DNA of 64,000 nucleotides from Deltaproteobacteria bacterium (GTDB lineage: Bacteria; Myxococcota_A; UBA9160; UBA6930), in NCBI GenBank assembly GCA_016875395.1, contig VGRF01000005.1, forward strand, positions 1 to 64,000, given 5' to 3'. Below, piece by piece: positions 43,647 through 53,605 of this stretch; position 1 is the first letter of the stretch; the number at the start of each line of letters is the position of its first letter. Made by a program: the position numbers and the translations under genes. The notes beneath the pieces were generated by a model that had not been told where the DNA came from, did not search any database, and saw only the letters and a list, made by a program, of their open reading frames with translations.

Positions 43647-45830
43647 ATGCCCGTCACCACGCACCGCTCGCTCTGCCGCTTCTGCCACGCGCACTGCGCG
43701 GTAAAGGTGCGCGTCGAGGACGGGCGCGTCGCGAGCGTGATCGGCGACAAGGACGACCCGCTCTACGCCGGCTTCACGTGCGCGAAGGGGCGCGAGGTGC
43801 CGCGGCAGATGGAGCACGCAGAGCGCCTGCTGCACTCGCAGCGCCGCCGCGCGGACGGCACGCACGAGCCCATCGCGAGTGCGCAGGCGATCCGCGAGAT
43901 CGCGGACAAGCTGCGCCGCATTCTCGATCGCGACGGCCCGCGCGCGATCGCGGCCTACACCGGCACCTATTCGTTCCCGTATCCGCCCACGCAGCCGATG
44001 GGCTGGGCCTTCATGGATGCGATCGGGTCGCCCATGCGCTTCACCTCGAACACGATCGACCAGCCCGGCAAGACGATCGCGCTCGCGATGCACGGCAGCT
44101 GGGGTGCGGGCCCGCAGGTATTCGACGACTCGGACACGTGGCTCTTGTTAGGGCTGAACCCGCTCGTTGCGATGAGCGGCGGCGTGCCGAACACGAATCC
44201 CGCGAAGCAGCTGCATCAGGCGAAGAAGCGGGGCCTCCAGCTGATCGTGATCGACCCGCGGCGAACGGAAGTCGCGGAGCACGCGACCGTCCATCTCCAG
44301 CCGAAGCCCGGCGAAGATCCGACCATTCTCGCGGGCCTCCTGCGCGTGATCATCGCCGAGGGCCTGCACGACGAGCGCTTCATCGATGAGCACGTGAACG
44401 GCCTCGAGGCGCTCCGCGCTGCGGTGGAGCCGTTCACGCCGGAGTACGTGGAGCGCCGCGCGGGCGTGCCGGCCGCGGAGCTGATCCGCGCGGCGCGCAT
44501 CTTCGCGAGCGCGAAGCGCGGCTGCGCGAACGCGGGCACGGGCCCGAACATGGCGGGGCACGGCAACGTCACGGAGTACTTGTTACTGGCGCTGATCACC
44601 GTGTGCGGGCGCTGGCTGCGCGCGGGCGAGCGCGTGCCGAACCCCGGCGCGCTGCTGCCGCAGTTCCCGGCGAAGGCGCAGGCGAACCCGCCGTGGCAGG
44701 CGCACGGCTACGGCGAGAAGCTGCGCGTGCGCGGCTTCACCGACGCCGCGTGCGGGCTCGCGACTGCCGCGCTCGCCGAAGAGATCCTGCTCGATGGGCC
44801 GGGACAGGTGAAGGCGCTGTTCGTGCTCGGCGGCAACCCAATGATGGCGTGGCCGGATCAGAAGAAGACCCACGCGGCGATGAAGAAGCTCGAGCTGCTC
44901 GTGACGCTCGACATCAAAATGAGCGCGACCGCGAAGCTCGCGCACTACGTCGTCGCGCCGAGAGTTGGCTACGAGGTACCGGGCCTCTCGCTGCCGAACG
45001 AGACGCTGAGCTTCTTCGGCGTCGGCTTCGGCTACACGCAGCCCTACGCGATGTACGCGCCGAAGCTGGTCGACCCGCCCGCGGCCTCTGATTTGATCGA
45101 GGATTGGGAGCTGTTCTACGGCCTCGCCCAACAACTCGGGCTGCAGCTGAAGCTCTCGTCCTCGTTCTCGTGGGGCCCTTCTGCGAGTGAAGGGCCGACG
45201 CCGCTCGACATGCAACGCAAGCCGACCACGGACGAGCTCTACGAGCTGCTGTGCAAGGGATCGCGCGTGCCCCTCGCGACGGTGAAGGCTGGGGGCCGCG
45301 GCGCGCTCTATCCCGACGACTCGATCGTCGTCGCCGAGAAAGACGCGGGCTGGACGGGCAAGCTCGACGTCGGCAACGCATACCTATTAGGCGAGCTCGC
45401 CGAGATCGCGCGCGAGTCCGCCGCAGACGACGCGCGCTTCGCCTACCGCCTGATCTCGCGGCGTCTCCCCGACATCTACAACTCGAGTGGCCGCGACATC
45501 CCGCGGCTCACGCGCAAGTGGACCTACAACCCCGCCTTCATGCATCCCCACGACCTCGCGAAGGAAGGCCTCGCGACGGGCGACACGGTCGAGATCGCAA
45601 GCGGCTACGACCGCATCCTCGGCATCGTCGAAGCCGACGACAGCGTGCGCAGCGGCGCGATTTCGATGCCGCACGCGTTCGGCGGCCTACCGGAGGAAGC
45701 GCACGAGGTCGCGCGGCTCGGCAGCAACACGGGCGCCCTAACACCTGTCGACCGCGACTACGACCCGATCACGGGCATCCCGCGCATGAGCGCGATTCCG
45801 GTGAACGTGCGGAGAGTGAGGGGGATGTGA
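43647..45830 (+). CDS. molybdopterin-dependent oxidoreductase with 4Fe-4S cluster
   Basis: The 727-residue catalytic subunit is of the DMSO-reductase/formate-dehydrogenase superfamily. An N-terminal cluster motif is formed by CRFCHAHC (Cys 10, 13, 17) and Cys 45 (GFTCAKGRE). MGD-binding segments include LLLGLNPLVAMSGG, IVIDPRRTEVAEHA, VLGGNPMMAWPD and the C-terminal DGDXVEI-type GLATGDTVEIASGYD. No Tat signal is present, so it is cytoplasmic. GGAGG precedes the ATG. No small subunits are adjacent; the substrate is unknown. Its stop overlaps the next reading frame (GTGA). Confidence 0.9.
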   Translation: MPVTTHRSLCRFCHAHCAVKVRVEDGRVASVIGDKDDPLYAGFTCAKGREVPRQMEHAERLLHSQRRRADGTHEPIASAQAIREIADKLRRILDRDGPRAIAAYTGTYSFPYPPTQPMGWAFMDAIGSPMRFTSNTIDQPGKTIALAMHGSWGAGPQVFDDSDTWLLLGLNPLVAMSGGVPNTNPAKQLHQAKKRGLQLIVIDPRRTEVAEHATVHLQPKPGEDPTILAGLLRVIIAEGLHDERFIDEHVNGLEALRAAVEPFTPEYVERRAGVPAAELIRAARIFASAKRGCANAGTGPNMAGHGNVTEYLLLALITVCGRWLRAGERVPNPGALLPQFPAKAQANPPWQAHGYGEKLRVRGFTDAACGLATAALAEEILLDGPGQVKALFVLGGNPMMAWPDQKKTHAAMKKLELLVTLDIKMSATAKLAHYVVAPRVGYEVPGLSLPNETLSFFGVGFGYTQPYAMYAPKLVDPPAASDLIEDWELFYGLAQQLGLQLKLSSSFSWGPSASEGPTPLDMQRKPTTDELYELLCKGSRVPLATVKAGGRGALYPDDSIVVAEKDAGWTGKLDVGNAYLLGELAEIARESAADDARFAYRLISRRLPDIYNSSGRDIPRLTRKWTYNPAFMHPHDLAKEGLATGDTVEIASGYDRILGIVEADDSVRSGAISMPHAFGGLPEEAHEVARLGSNTGALTPVDRDYDPITGIPRMSAIPVNVRRVRGM

Positions 45831-46746
45831 AAGACAATGATCAATTCAACAGGATCATCGCGCTGGCGAGGCAAGAATTTGCGGAGCTGACGCAACACGT
45901 TCCGCGCGCGAGTTTCGTCGATCCGCCAAGCTTGGAGCAAAGTGCTGCCGATCGTTGCGCGGCCCTGGTCGCAACACTTCTTTCGAGAATTGCCTCCCTC
46001 AACGTGCTCGTCGCACGGAGAAACCTCGTTTCGCCAGCAATACCGGCGACGCATGACGAACCGGGGGCGCAGTTCCTAAGGGAACACTTGCTTTCAGCCG
46101 AGGGCGATCTGAGGGTTCTCGACTCGCGCCTGATCGACATGGGGCGTTCGGCTTCGACGTTCCTGACGTACGGGATCCAGAGCCAGCGAAGGTCGCTGCC
46201 TATCTTCGGTTCGCGGTGGAACGATGCGACGGGATCTGGGATTGGAACGACGAGGACTTCGCATTCCAGCAGGAGGATCACGGAGCTGCACTCCGATTGA
46301 TTGACTCGCCGCTGTTCGACCCGGAGAGTTGGCTCCGAAGGGTGGCAGAGATCCCTCCGTTCGCGATCCGCAAGCCCGAGCATTTGCCGTACCACGTTCG
46401 CGTTCGGATCGAGGAAATGAGGCAGCACTACATCTTCGGTTCCTGGATCGGATTCCTTGCAACCGCTCGAGCCCTGATTGAGTTTGCGCTGGTGGATAGA
46501 TCCAATCGCCTTGGGATCGATCCCTACGTTTATGCGAGGCGATTGAAGGGACTCAGCGAGTTAGTTGAAGAGGCGCGCCCGAACTTGGGGGCGATGTCCA
46601 CGCGCCTCGCCGCTGTGGTCCGCGCCGCGAACAGCGTTCTGCACCCCAGACGCGATGACAAGTTGGTGACGATCCCACAGCTGATGGAGCGCGAAGCCCG
46701 GAGGGGCTTCGAGGTTTGCGTCGCCCTCGTCGAGCGCGTCTACTGA
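45827..46746 (+). pseudogene. frameshifted hypothetical gene, lower GC
   Basis: Two overlapping frames form one protein. Frame one starts at GTG 45827 (VKDNDQFNRIIALARQEFAE) and reads well to SRLIDMG at 46143. The other frame continues from AFGFDVPDV through EPAKVAAYLRFAVERCDGIWD to the stop at 46746. One missing G in the run 46141-46144 joins them into about 306 residues. The C-terminal helices (TARALIEFALVDRS, LSELVEEA, RAANSVLHPRRDD) recall DUF4145-like proteins, a weak match. Base composition is clearly less GC-rich than both neighbours, suggesting horizontal gain. Confidence 0.65.
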
Positions 46747-46759
46747 TGGTAACTGGCCG

Positions 46760-49177
46760 CTAGGTCAGCACTCCCTTGTTGCCCAACTCCGCAATCTTCT
46801 CCTCGCTGTACCCGAGGATCCCCTTCAGCACCGCGTCGTTGTCGCGCCCGAAGTGGATCGCGGCCTTCGGACGCAGCGGCTCGCAGGCGCTGAGCTTCAC
46901 GCGGCCGTGCTCGACGTGGGTGGTCTGGTAGATCGAGTGCTCGCACTCGATCCAGTGGCCGCGGTGCTGCATCTGCGGGCACTCGTAGAGCGTCGCGGTG
47001 TCGAGGACTTCGTGCGCGGGAACGCTGCGCGCTTGGAGGGCGCGCTCGATCGCGCCGGCTTCGCGCGTCTTGCACCACGCGGCGACCGCCTCGTTCACGG
47101 CGGCGCGGTCTTCGCGGCGAGTGATCAGGTCCTCGCGCTGCATCTCGGCGCACAGCGCGCGCCAGTCGCGCTCGTCGCGCACCGAGAGCGCGACCCAGCG
47201 ATCCTTGCCGGCGCACGGGAACACGTCGTGCGGGAAGTAGCGCTCGTCCTCGTTGCCGCAGCCGCGCACGACGCGGCCGTTCACGCGGTAGTCGAGGTAG
47301 CCGGGCGCGGCGAAGTGGAGGGCGCTCTCCGCTTGTGACTGGTCGATGCGCTGGCCGCGACCGGTGCGCTGCTGCTCGGCGATCGCGCCTAACAACGCGA
47401 GCGTGTTGTACCGGACCGCGATGAAGTCGGTGTACGCGGCCCATGGACCGGACGGGATGCCGCCCTTCTCGGCTGCGAGGGTCATGTAGCCCGTCACGCT
47501 CGCGGCGAGATTTCCGAACCCGGTGAAGCTCCTCCACGGCCCGGTCTGACCCATCAGGCACGACTCGATCAGGATCGCGCGCGGGTTCTCGCGCTGGATC
47601 GTCTCCCAGCCGAGGCCCAGGTGGTCGAGTACGCCGGCGCCGAAGGACGAAGTGACGACGTCGGCCCAGCGAATGAGATCGAGAATCGCGTCGCGACCCT
47701 CGGGCGTGTGCATTTCGATCGTCACGCCGAGCTTGTTCGCGTTCGCGCTCTGGAAGCCGCCTGCGCCTTCGGGGTGCGGGTTCGCGAACTGGTAGGGCGG
47801 GATCACGCGCAGCGTGTCGATGTGCTTGCTCGACTCGACGTGCACGACCGTCGCGCCGTAGTCCGCGAGCACGCGCGTCGCGCCGGGACCCGCGAGCACC
47901 CAGAACAGGTCGAGCACCTTGAGCCCCGCGAACGGCAGCTCGCCCGCCGCGCCGGCGCGTACATCTGTTAGGGAGAGCGGCGCATTGCGCTGCTCCGCGC
48001 GCACCTCCGCGTCGTGCTCGCCGAGCCGCGGTGCGCGGCGCGTGATGCGCAGCGGCGTCTCGCTGAACTTCGCCCAAGCGCCGGGGTGGAGAAGCGGCGC
48101 GCCGTCGAGCGGGCTCGGCAGCGTCGCGGCGAACTCGCGCGCCTTCATCTGCGGACTACTCGTGATCTCGCCCAGATCGAAGACCGGCGCGACGAGCAGG
48201 CGGCGCTTCACGCTCTGCTCCATCAGCTCCGCGCTCGTCTTCGTCGCGAAGAACGCGCGCAGCGCGCGGTCGACCGGCTCGTACGAGCTCTCGGGGATGA
48301 CGCCGCCGCCGATGCGGAGCGCGAAGCTGTTCCAGTCTTCGTCGATCAGCGCGGGATCGCAGCGGCCCTCTTCGGCGAGCCATCCCAACAAGCGCTTCAT
48401 GAAGTGCCCCGTCGAGGGCAGGAACGCAGGGCCGAGCGTGACCCAGCCGTCCGCGGTGGGATACCGCGTACACAGGAACGCGCCCTTCACGTAGGCGCCG
48501 CCCGAGATGCGGCGCGCGGGCGTCTCGCCGATCGCGGCGTCGAGCGCACGGAACTGCGTCGCGAGCGTGGTGGCGTGCTGCATCGCGGCGTCGACGTGCT
48601 GGCCGCGCCCGGTCTTCTGGCGCGCGAAGTGCGCGATCAGCGCGCCGACGGCGCCGTCGGCCGCGGCGTGCAGCCCCGCTTGTGGAACCGCGGCGCGCAC
48701 GGGGCGGCCGTCGGCTTCGCCAGAGAGGAAGAGGGTGCTGCCGGCGGCGAGGCCGATGAGATCGGTGTAGGCGTAGTGCGCCTTCGGACCGTCTTGGCCG
48801 AAGCCGCTGATCGAGACGTAGATGAGCGCGGAGTTGATCGAGGCGAGGTCCTCGTAGCCGAGGCCGAGGCTCGCCATGTGGCCGGGCGCGAAGCTCTCGA
48901 TCAGGAAGTCCGCGCCGCGCGCGAGCTGCTTCAGCTCTGCGCGGCCCGCCTCGGTTGTTAGGTCGAGGACGATGCTGCGCTTGCCGCGCGCCCAGGCCCA
49001 CCAAGTGAGCGAGCGCTCTTTGTCGCGCGTGTCGCCCGCGAACGGGCCGCGCTCGCGGGCGCTCGACCCACCGGTGGGCTCGATGGCGATGACGTCGCAG
49101 CCGAGGTCGGACAGGAGCTGACCGCACAGGATTCCGTCTTCGGTGGAGAGGTCGAGCACGCGGTAGGGCTTGAGCAT
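46760..49177 (-). CDS. double-domain CaiB/BaiF CoA-transferase
   Basis: The 805-residue protein has two full class III CoA-transferase domains in tandem. The first begins PYRVLDLSTEDGILCGQLLS with GRGQHVDAAMQHA near residue 192. The second begins near residue 405 with FAGLKVLDLFWVLAGPGATR and has GRGQRIDQSQAESA near residue 590. Single-domain enzymes are interlocked homodimers, so the fusion probably folds as one intramolecular dimer. The second domain has diverged, so only one may be catalytic. Substrate unknown. Confidence 0.9.
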   Translation of the reverse strand: MLKPYRVLDLSTEDGILCGQLLSDLGCDVIAIEPTGGSSARERGPFAGDTRDKERSLTWWAWARGKRSIVLDLTTEAGRAELKQLARGADFLIESFAPGHMASLGLGYEDLASINSALIYVSISGFGQDGPKAHYAYTDLIGLAAGSTLFLSGEADGRPVRAAVPQAGLHAAADGAVGALIAHFARQKTGRGQHVDAAMQHATTLATQFRALDAAIGETPARRISGGAYVKGAFLCTRYPTADGWVTLGPAFLPSTGHFMKRLLGWLAEEGRCDPALIDEDWNSFALRIGGGVIPESSYEPVDRALRAFFATKTSAELMEQSVKRRLLVAPVFDLGEITSSPQMKAREFAATLPSPLDGAPLLHPGAWAKFSETPLRITRRAPRLGEHDAEVRAEQRNAPLSLTDVRAGAAGELPFAGLKVLDLFWVLAGPGATRVLADYGATVVHVESSKHIDTLRVIPPYQFANPHPEGAGGFQSANANKLGVTIEMHTPEGRDAILDLIRWADVVTSSFGAGVLDHLGLGWETIQRENPRAILIESCLMGQTGPWRSFTGFGNLAASVTGYMTLAAEKGGIPSGPWAAYTDFIAVRYNTLALLGAIAEQQRTGRGQRIDQSQAESALHFAAPGYLDYRVNGRVVRGCGNEDERYFPHDVFPCAGKDRWVALSVRDERDWRALCAEMQREDLITRREDRAAVNEAVAAWCKTREAGAIERALQARSVPAHEVLDTATLYECPQMQHRGHWIECEHSIYQTTHVEHGRVKLSACEPLRPKAAIHFGRDNDAVLKGILGYSEEKIAELGNKGVLT

Positions 49178-49412
49178 TCGGGGATTGAATCACAACGAGG
49201 GTTGGTGACGGGAGTCGATCGTTGCGGGGTTGCCTTGTTCTCTCGTTCACGGTGCCGCCGCGCGGTCCGGCGGGGGCTCGGCTGCGCTCGGCCGCGTGGG
49301 CGCGTCGGGGGATTGCCGTGCCGAGATCGTGCTTTCTGGCGCACTCATCCGAGTGTGCGCGCGCCCACGCCCGGGCACTCGCTCCGCGACCCCCGCCTCC
49401 CCGCGCGGCTCC

Positions 49413-49446
49413 TTGCTGTTACGTCTCCCCGCGTGTGTGTTGGGAG
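49413..49446 (-). repeat. partial third copy of the structured module
   Basis: On the minus strand, reading from the hairpin, CTCCCAACACACACG corresponds to CCTCCCAACCCACG of copy 1. ACAGCAAGGAGC (49413-49424) is identical to 6761-6772, then a GCGGGG..GGGGGTC block follows. Similarity fades beyond about 49385. Order (hairpin, linker, body start) matches the other copies. Confidence 0.5.
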
Positions 49447-49450
49447 AACC

Positions 49451-49491
49451 GTGACGCGGCTGCGCCATCGAGGCGCAGCCGCGTCACTTTT
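49451..49491 (+). terminator. perfect 16-bp hairpin plus TTTT
   Basis: GTGACGCGGCTGCGCC (49451-49466) and its exact complement (49472-49487) flank ATCGA and are followed by TTTTCTG. It looks like an intrinsic terminator, yet no plus-strand gene lies upstream of it. It could end a small RNA starting within the region, or be the hairpin part of the repeat module. Confidence 0.6.
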
Positions 49492-49604
49492 CTGTGTCGG
49501 CGGCGTGTCGCGCTCGTGCCCCCTCGGCGAATCGTGGTTCGCGGAGCCACGAAGACGCCTCGCGACCGCGGCATCGAGGCGTGATCGCATCTACCGTGCG
49601 CGGC

Positions 49605-50558
49605 ATGGCGACCACATTTCCTGCTCCGAGGTTCGTTCGTCTTCCGGAAGTGACGCTCGAGGTGCACGAGGCCGGTGTCGGTCCGGCGGTCGTGATGTGT
49701 CACGGGTTTCCCGAGCTGGCGTACTCGTGGCGTTATCAGGTGAACGCGCTCGCGGCGGCGGGGTATCGCGCGATTGCTCCGAATCAGCGCGGGTATGGCT
49801 GGAGCGATGCGCCGGCGGCGATCGAAGCGTACTCGCTCGATCACTTGTGCGACGACATGGCGCACCTGCTCGACGCGCTCGGGATCGATCAGGCGGTGTT
49901 CGCGGGCCACGACTGGGGCGGCTTCGTGTCGTGGGGGATGACGGTGCGGCATCCCGATCGCTGCCTCGGCGCGATCGGCGTGAACACGCCGTACATGGCG
50001 TTCCCGACCACGGAGCAGCTGCGCGCGATCTTCAAGGAAGACGAGAAGCTCTACATCCTGTGGTTCCAAAAGCCGGGCGTCGCGGAAGGCGTGATGGATC
50101 GCAATCCGCGCCTCATCTTCGAGAAGATGATGCGCCGCGCGACGGCCCCGCCGGCGGGTCCGCTGTTCCGCGGCGATGCGCCGGTCGACGCGAATCCGTT
50201 CCGGCGGCTCGAGTCGATGCCGACCGTGGGCGCGCCGCTCCTGACAAGTGAGGAGCTGGACTTCTACGTGAAGTCGTTCGACCACTCGGGCTTCCGCGGC
50301 GGCATCAACTGGTACCGCAACGCGGACAAGGACAAGCGCGTGATGCCCGAGCTCGGCGTGAAGAAGCTCACGCTGCCGTGCTTGATGGTGACGGCGTCGT
50401 GGGACGGCGCGCTGCCGCCGCAGGCCGCCGCCGGAATGCGCGCGTTGTGCAGCGATCTCGAGCTGCAGGAGCTGCAGTGCGGGCATTGGACGCAGCAGGA
50501 GCAGCCCGCGGCGCTCGCGCGCGTGATGCTCGACTGGCTGCGGCGGAAGGTGGGGTAG
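49605..50558 (+). CDS. epoxide hydrolase-like alpha/beta hydrolase
   Basis: The 317-residue alpha/beta-hydrolase shows oxyanion HGFPELAYSWRYQ near residue 34, nucleophile elbow AGHDWGGFVSWG with Asp near residue 104, and the catalytic histidine in CGHWTQQEQP near residue 296. Asp in the elbow and HGFPE point to soluble epoxide hydrolase or haloalkane/fluoroacetate dehalogenase; HGFPE and length favour epoxide hydrolase. The ATG at 49605 is the first that gives a normal N-terminus. Confidence 0.85.
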   Translation: MATTFPAPRFVRLPEVTLEVHEAGVGPAVVMCHGFPELAYSWRYQVNALAAAGYRAIAPNQRGYGWSDAPAAIEAYSLDHLCDDMAHLLDALGIDQAVFAGHDWGGFVSWGMTVRHPDRCLGAIGVNTPYMAFPTTEQLRAIFKEDEKLYILWFQKPGVAEGVMDRNPRLIFEKMMRRATAPPAGPLFRGDAPVDANPFRRLESMPTVGAPLLTSEELDFYVKSFDHSGFRGGINWYRNADKDKRVMPELGVKKLTLPCLMVTASWDGALPPQAAAGMRALCSDLELQELQCGHWTQQEQPAALARVMLDWLRRKVG

Positions 50559-50559
50559 T

Positions 50560-50596
50560 GCAAGCGAAGCGCGCAGCGAGGCGAAGTCTTCGGAGC
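50560..50596. repeat. dispersed intergenic repeat, copy 1
   Basis: GCAAGCGAAGCGCGCAGC (50560-50577) is followed after 5 bases by GAAGTCTTCGGAGC. The same 18-mer, then 7 bases, then GGAGTCTTCGGAGC occurs at 60565-60603. It lies between the hydrolase stop and the next gene. Confidence 0.55.
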
Positions 50597-50633
50597 CGAG
50601 CAGCGCAAGCTGAGTCGGGTCGCGACTGACGCG

Positions 50634-51683
50634 ATGGCTGGCCGACTCCTCATCTACGGCGCGACGGGCTACACGGGCAAGCTGCTCGCGGCGCACGCGG
50701 CCGCACGGGGGCTCGCGCCGATCGTGGCGGGGCGCAGTGCGCACAAGGTGAAGGAGATCGCGGCGCAGCACGGGCTCGAGGCGCGCGTGACTGCGCTCGA
50801 CGACGCGAGTGCGCTGCGCGCGATGCTCGACGGCGTCGCGTGCGTGCTGCACGCCGCCGGGCCGTTCTCGGCGACGGCGCGGCCGATGCTCGGCGCGTGT
50901 CTCGACGCGCGTGCGCACTACCTCGACGTGACGGGCGAGATTCCCGTGTTCGAGCTGTGCGAGTCGTTCGGGGCGCGAGCGCGCGACGTGGGCGTGATGC
51001 TGATGCCCGGCGTCGGCTTCGACGTGGTGCCGAGCGATTGTCTCGCGGCGCACGTGGCCGCACGCGTCCCCGAGCCGCACACGCTGCGCATCGCGATCGA
51101 TGCGATGGGCACGCCGACGCGCGGAACCGCGAAGACGAGCATCGAGATGATGGGCGTGGGCTGCCTCGTCCGGCGCGCAGGGCGAATCGTCGCGCTGCCG
51201 CCCGGCTCGCTGCAGCGCGACTTCGATTTCGGTTTCGGACCGCAGCGCTGCGCCGGCGCGCCGCTCGGCGATCTCGTCACGGCCTGGCACTCGACGCGCG
51301 CGGAGAACATCGAGATCTACCTGCGCGCCGGTGTCGGCATGCGCGCGATGCTGCGCGCGAGCGGGCCGCTCGGTCCGCTGCTGCGCCTGCGCGGCGTGCA
51401 GCGCGGCTTCCAGCGCATGATCGACGCGATGCCCGAGGGGCCGAACGAGGCGGAGCGCACGGAGCTGCGCGGGCACATCGTCGTGGAGGCGATCGGCGCG
51501 CGGGGTGAGACGGCGCGCGCGCGGCTCGACACGCCGAGCGGCTACCAGCTGACGATGCTCGCGGGTGTCGAGATCGCGCGGCGCGTGCTCGCGGGGGAGG
51601 CGAAGCCTGGCTACCAGACTCCCTCGACCGCGTTCGGCGCCGACCTCGTGCTCGGGCTCGATTGCGTGCGGACGAATGATTAG
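50634..51683 (+). CDS. saccharopine dehydrogenase-like/trans-acting enoyl reductase family protein
   Basis: The 349-residue protein begins with a Rossmann motif LLIYGATGYTGKLLAAHAA, then LHAAGPFSATARPMLGACLD near residue 81 and PGVGFDVVPSDCLA near residue 124. The layout fits the SDR-like saccharopine-dehydrogenase NADP-binding family, which includes lipid enoyl reductases. It begins 75 bases after the epoxide-hydrolase-like gene. Substrate unknown. Confidence 0.8.
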   Translation: MAGRLLIYGATGYTGKLLAAHAAARGLAPIVAGRSAHKVKEIAAQHGLEARVTALDDASALRAMLDGVACVLHAAGPFSATARPMLGACLDARAHYLDVTGEIPVFELCESFGARARDVGVMLMPGVGFDVVPSDCLAAHVAARVPEPHTLRIAIDAMGTPTRGTAKTSIEMMGVGCLVRRAGRIVALPPGSLQRDFDFGFGPQRCAGAPLGDLVTAWHSTRAENIEIYLRAGVGMRAMLRASGPLGPLLRLRGVQRGFQRMIDAMPEGPNEAERTELRGHIVVEAIGARGETARARLDTPSGYQLTMLAGVEIARRVLAGEAKPGYQTPSTAFGADLVLGLDCVRTND

Positions 51684-51755
51684 GTGCAGCGCGGTTGCGG
51701 TTCGCGGAGCCTCGGGCAAGCTGAGTTCCCGCGAGAAGGGGCCGAACGGGTCGTG

Positions 51756-52184
51756 ATGCGCATAGCCAGTCGCCGCCTGTGCTCACTGTTCCGCTGTGGG
51801 CTCGTAGTTCTGCTCGCGCTCGGCTGGGCGGATCTCCTGGTCGGCGGCGTTGCTCTGGCGTTCGGGCTTGACGATCACGCGCACGCGACCTCGCTGGTTC
51901 GGCACGACGGGCACACGCACGTCGTGTTCGCGCACGAACACGACGAGACTTCGGGTCCCACTCCTCGCGAGATTTCTCTCGAGGGCGGCGACCACGTCTT
52001 CGATGTCCCGAGCCCGGGCGATGCCATTCGCTCGAAGCCGAACGCGCTCGAGCGGAACGCGCAGCCGCTCGCGGCGGCCCTGCGGTTGCTCGAAGCGCCC
52101 GTGAGAGCTCGCTGCGCGCTGCATGTCGTGCAGTTGCCGCGCTCCCAGCTCAACTCGACGCGGACCGTCGTTCTACGCCTGTGA
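51756..52184 (+). CDS. small exported His-rich protein preceding czcCBA
   Basis: The 142-residue product has one N-terminal hydrophobic segment (VVLLALGWADLLVGGVALAF), then a histidine-rich stretch HAHATSLVRHDGHTHVVFAH (residues about 42-61) and a basic C-terminus. No family recognised beyond the habit of small His-rich exported proteins to lead czc operons. It probably binds metal in the periplasm (inference). The ATG at 51756 is chosen to give the signal-like start; the frame is open 24 codons further upstream. Confidence 0.65.
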   Translation: MRIASRRLCSLFRCGLVVLLALGWADLLVGGVALAFGLDDHAHATSLVRHDGHTHVVFAHEHDETSGPTPREISLEGGDHVFDVPSPGDAIRSKPNALERNAQPLAAALRLLEAPVRARCALHVVQLPRSQLNSTRTVVLRL

Positions 52185-52253
52185 GCGGGTCGTCCTCGCC
52201 GCGCAAATCCCGCGCGGCGGATCGCTGACCTTCCTCATCGCACAGGACGACTC

Positions 52254-53605
52254 ATGCGCACCCACGCTCTCTCGTGGTGCGCGGGTGTACTCGCCGTCTG
52301 GCTCGGCATGCCGCTCGCCAGCTACGCCGAGAGCCCGCCACCGTACCCGCTTGGCCGCGGCCTTCCGGCGTTCGAAGCCCCTGCGGAGCCTCGCGAGTCC
52401 GCCTCGGTTCCGATCGCTGACCCCCGAGGCGATCTCACGCTCGACGCCGCGCTAGCCGCCGCGCTGCTCGGGAACGCCAACCTCGCGGCGGACGCCTACG
52501 AAGTCCGAGCGCGCGAAGCCGCCCTGCTGCAGGCTCACGCGCGACCCAATCCCACGCTCGCGCTCGAGCTCGAAGACTTCGCCGGCTCGGGAGAGTTCCG
52601 CGGCGCTCGCTCAGCGCAGACCACGCTGCTGCTCGGGCAGCTCGTCGAGCTGGGCGGCAAGCGCGCAGCCCGCGTGCGCACCGCCGACGCGGACCTTGAA
52701 GCCGCCGCGTGGGACTACGAGCTGCGCCGCATCGATGTGCTCGCGCGCACTGCGGGGGCGTTCGCGGCGGTGCTCACCGCTCAGGAGCGCCTGCGGCTCG
52801 CGGACGAGTCCGTCGCCCTCGCAAAGGAGACACAGCGCGTTGCGGGCCTTCGGATGCGGGCGGGAATCGCTTCGGCGGCGGAGGAGATTCGCGCGGGTGT
52901 GAGTGTCGAGATCGCCGCGGTCGAGCGCGAGCACACCGAGCACGAGCTCGAGACGGCACGGCAGACGCTCGCTTCGATGTGGGGCGGAGAGGAGGCGCGC
53001 TTCGAGCGCGCGCAAGGAGATCTCGAGGTGTTGCCCGAAGTTCCTTCAGAAGACTCGCTCGCGCTTCGTCTTGGCGAGGCTCCAGGAGTGGCGCGTTGGC
53101 AGGCGGAGCGCGCGCGCCGCGACGCACAGCTCGCGCAGGCGCGCAGCGCGCGCGCCCCCGATCTCACGCTGCACGCTGGCCCTCGGCATTTGTCCGGGCC
53201 CGGGAACACGGCGCTCGTTGCCGGCGTGTCGCTGCCGCTTCCTCTCTGGGACCGCCGGCGCGGCGCGATCGCCGAAGCTGCGCAGCGCGCGGCGAAGGGC
53301 GCCGCCGAAGCGAGAGCGGAGCGCGTACGCGCGGCGACGGAGATCGCGACCGCTCGAGTCGGTCTCGCCGCCGCCGCAGAAGAGGCGGAGTTGTTACGGA
53401 CGCGCGTGATCCCCGGCGCCGAGCGCGCCGTGGCGGCGCTGCGCGACGGCTATCAGCGCGGGCGCTTCGCGCTGGTCGAGGTGCTCGAAGCCGAGCGCGC
53501 GCGACTCGATGCGCGCACGCAACACCTGAACGCGCTCGCGGAGGCGCATCGCCACGCCCGCGAGCTGGAGCGTCTCACCGGCGCGCCGCTGGAGGTTCGA
53601 TCGTG

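Larger units (their letters stand above)
49178..49604. other. 427-base divergent intergenic region with terminator-like hairpin
   Basis: It separates the starts of the CoA-transferase and the epoxide-hydrolase-like gene. It contains the hairpin at 49451-49491 and a partial, reverse-oriented copy of the module seen at 6.7 and 23.7 kb. Open frames in it are arginine/proline-rich with no family signature. Confidence 0.6.
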
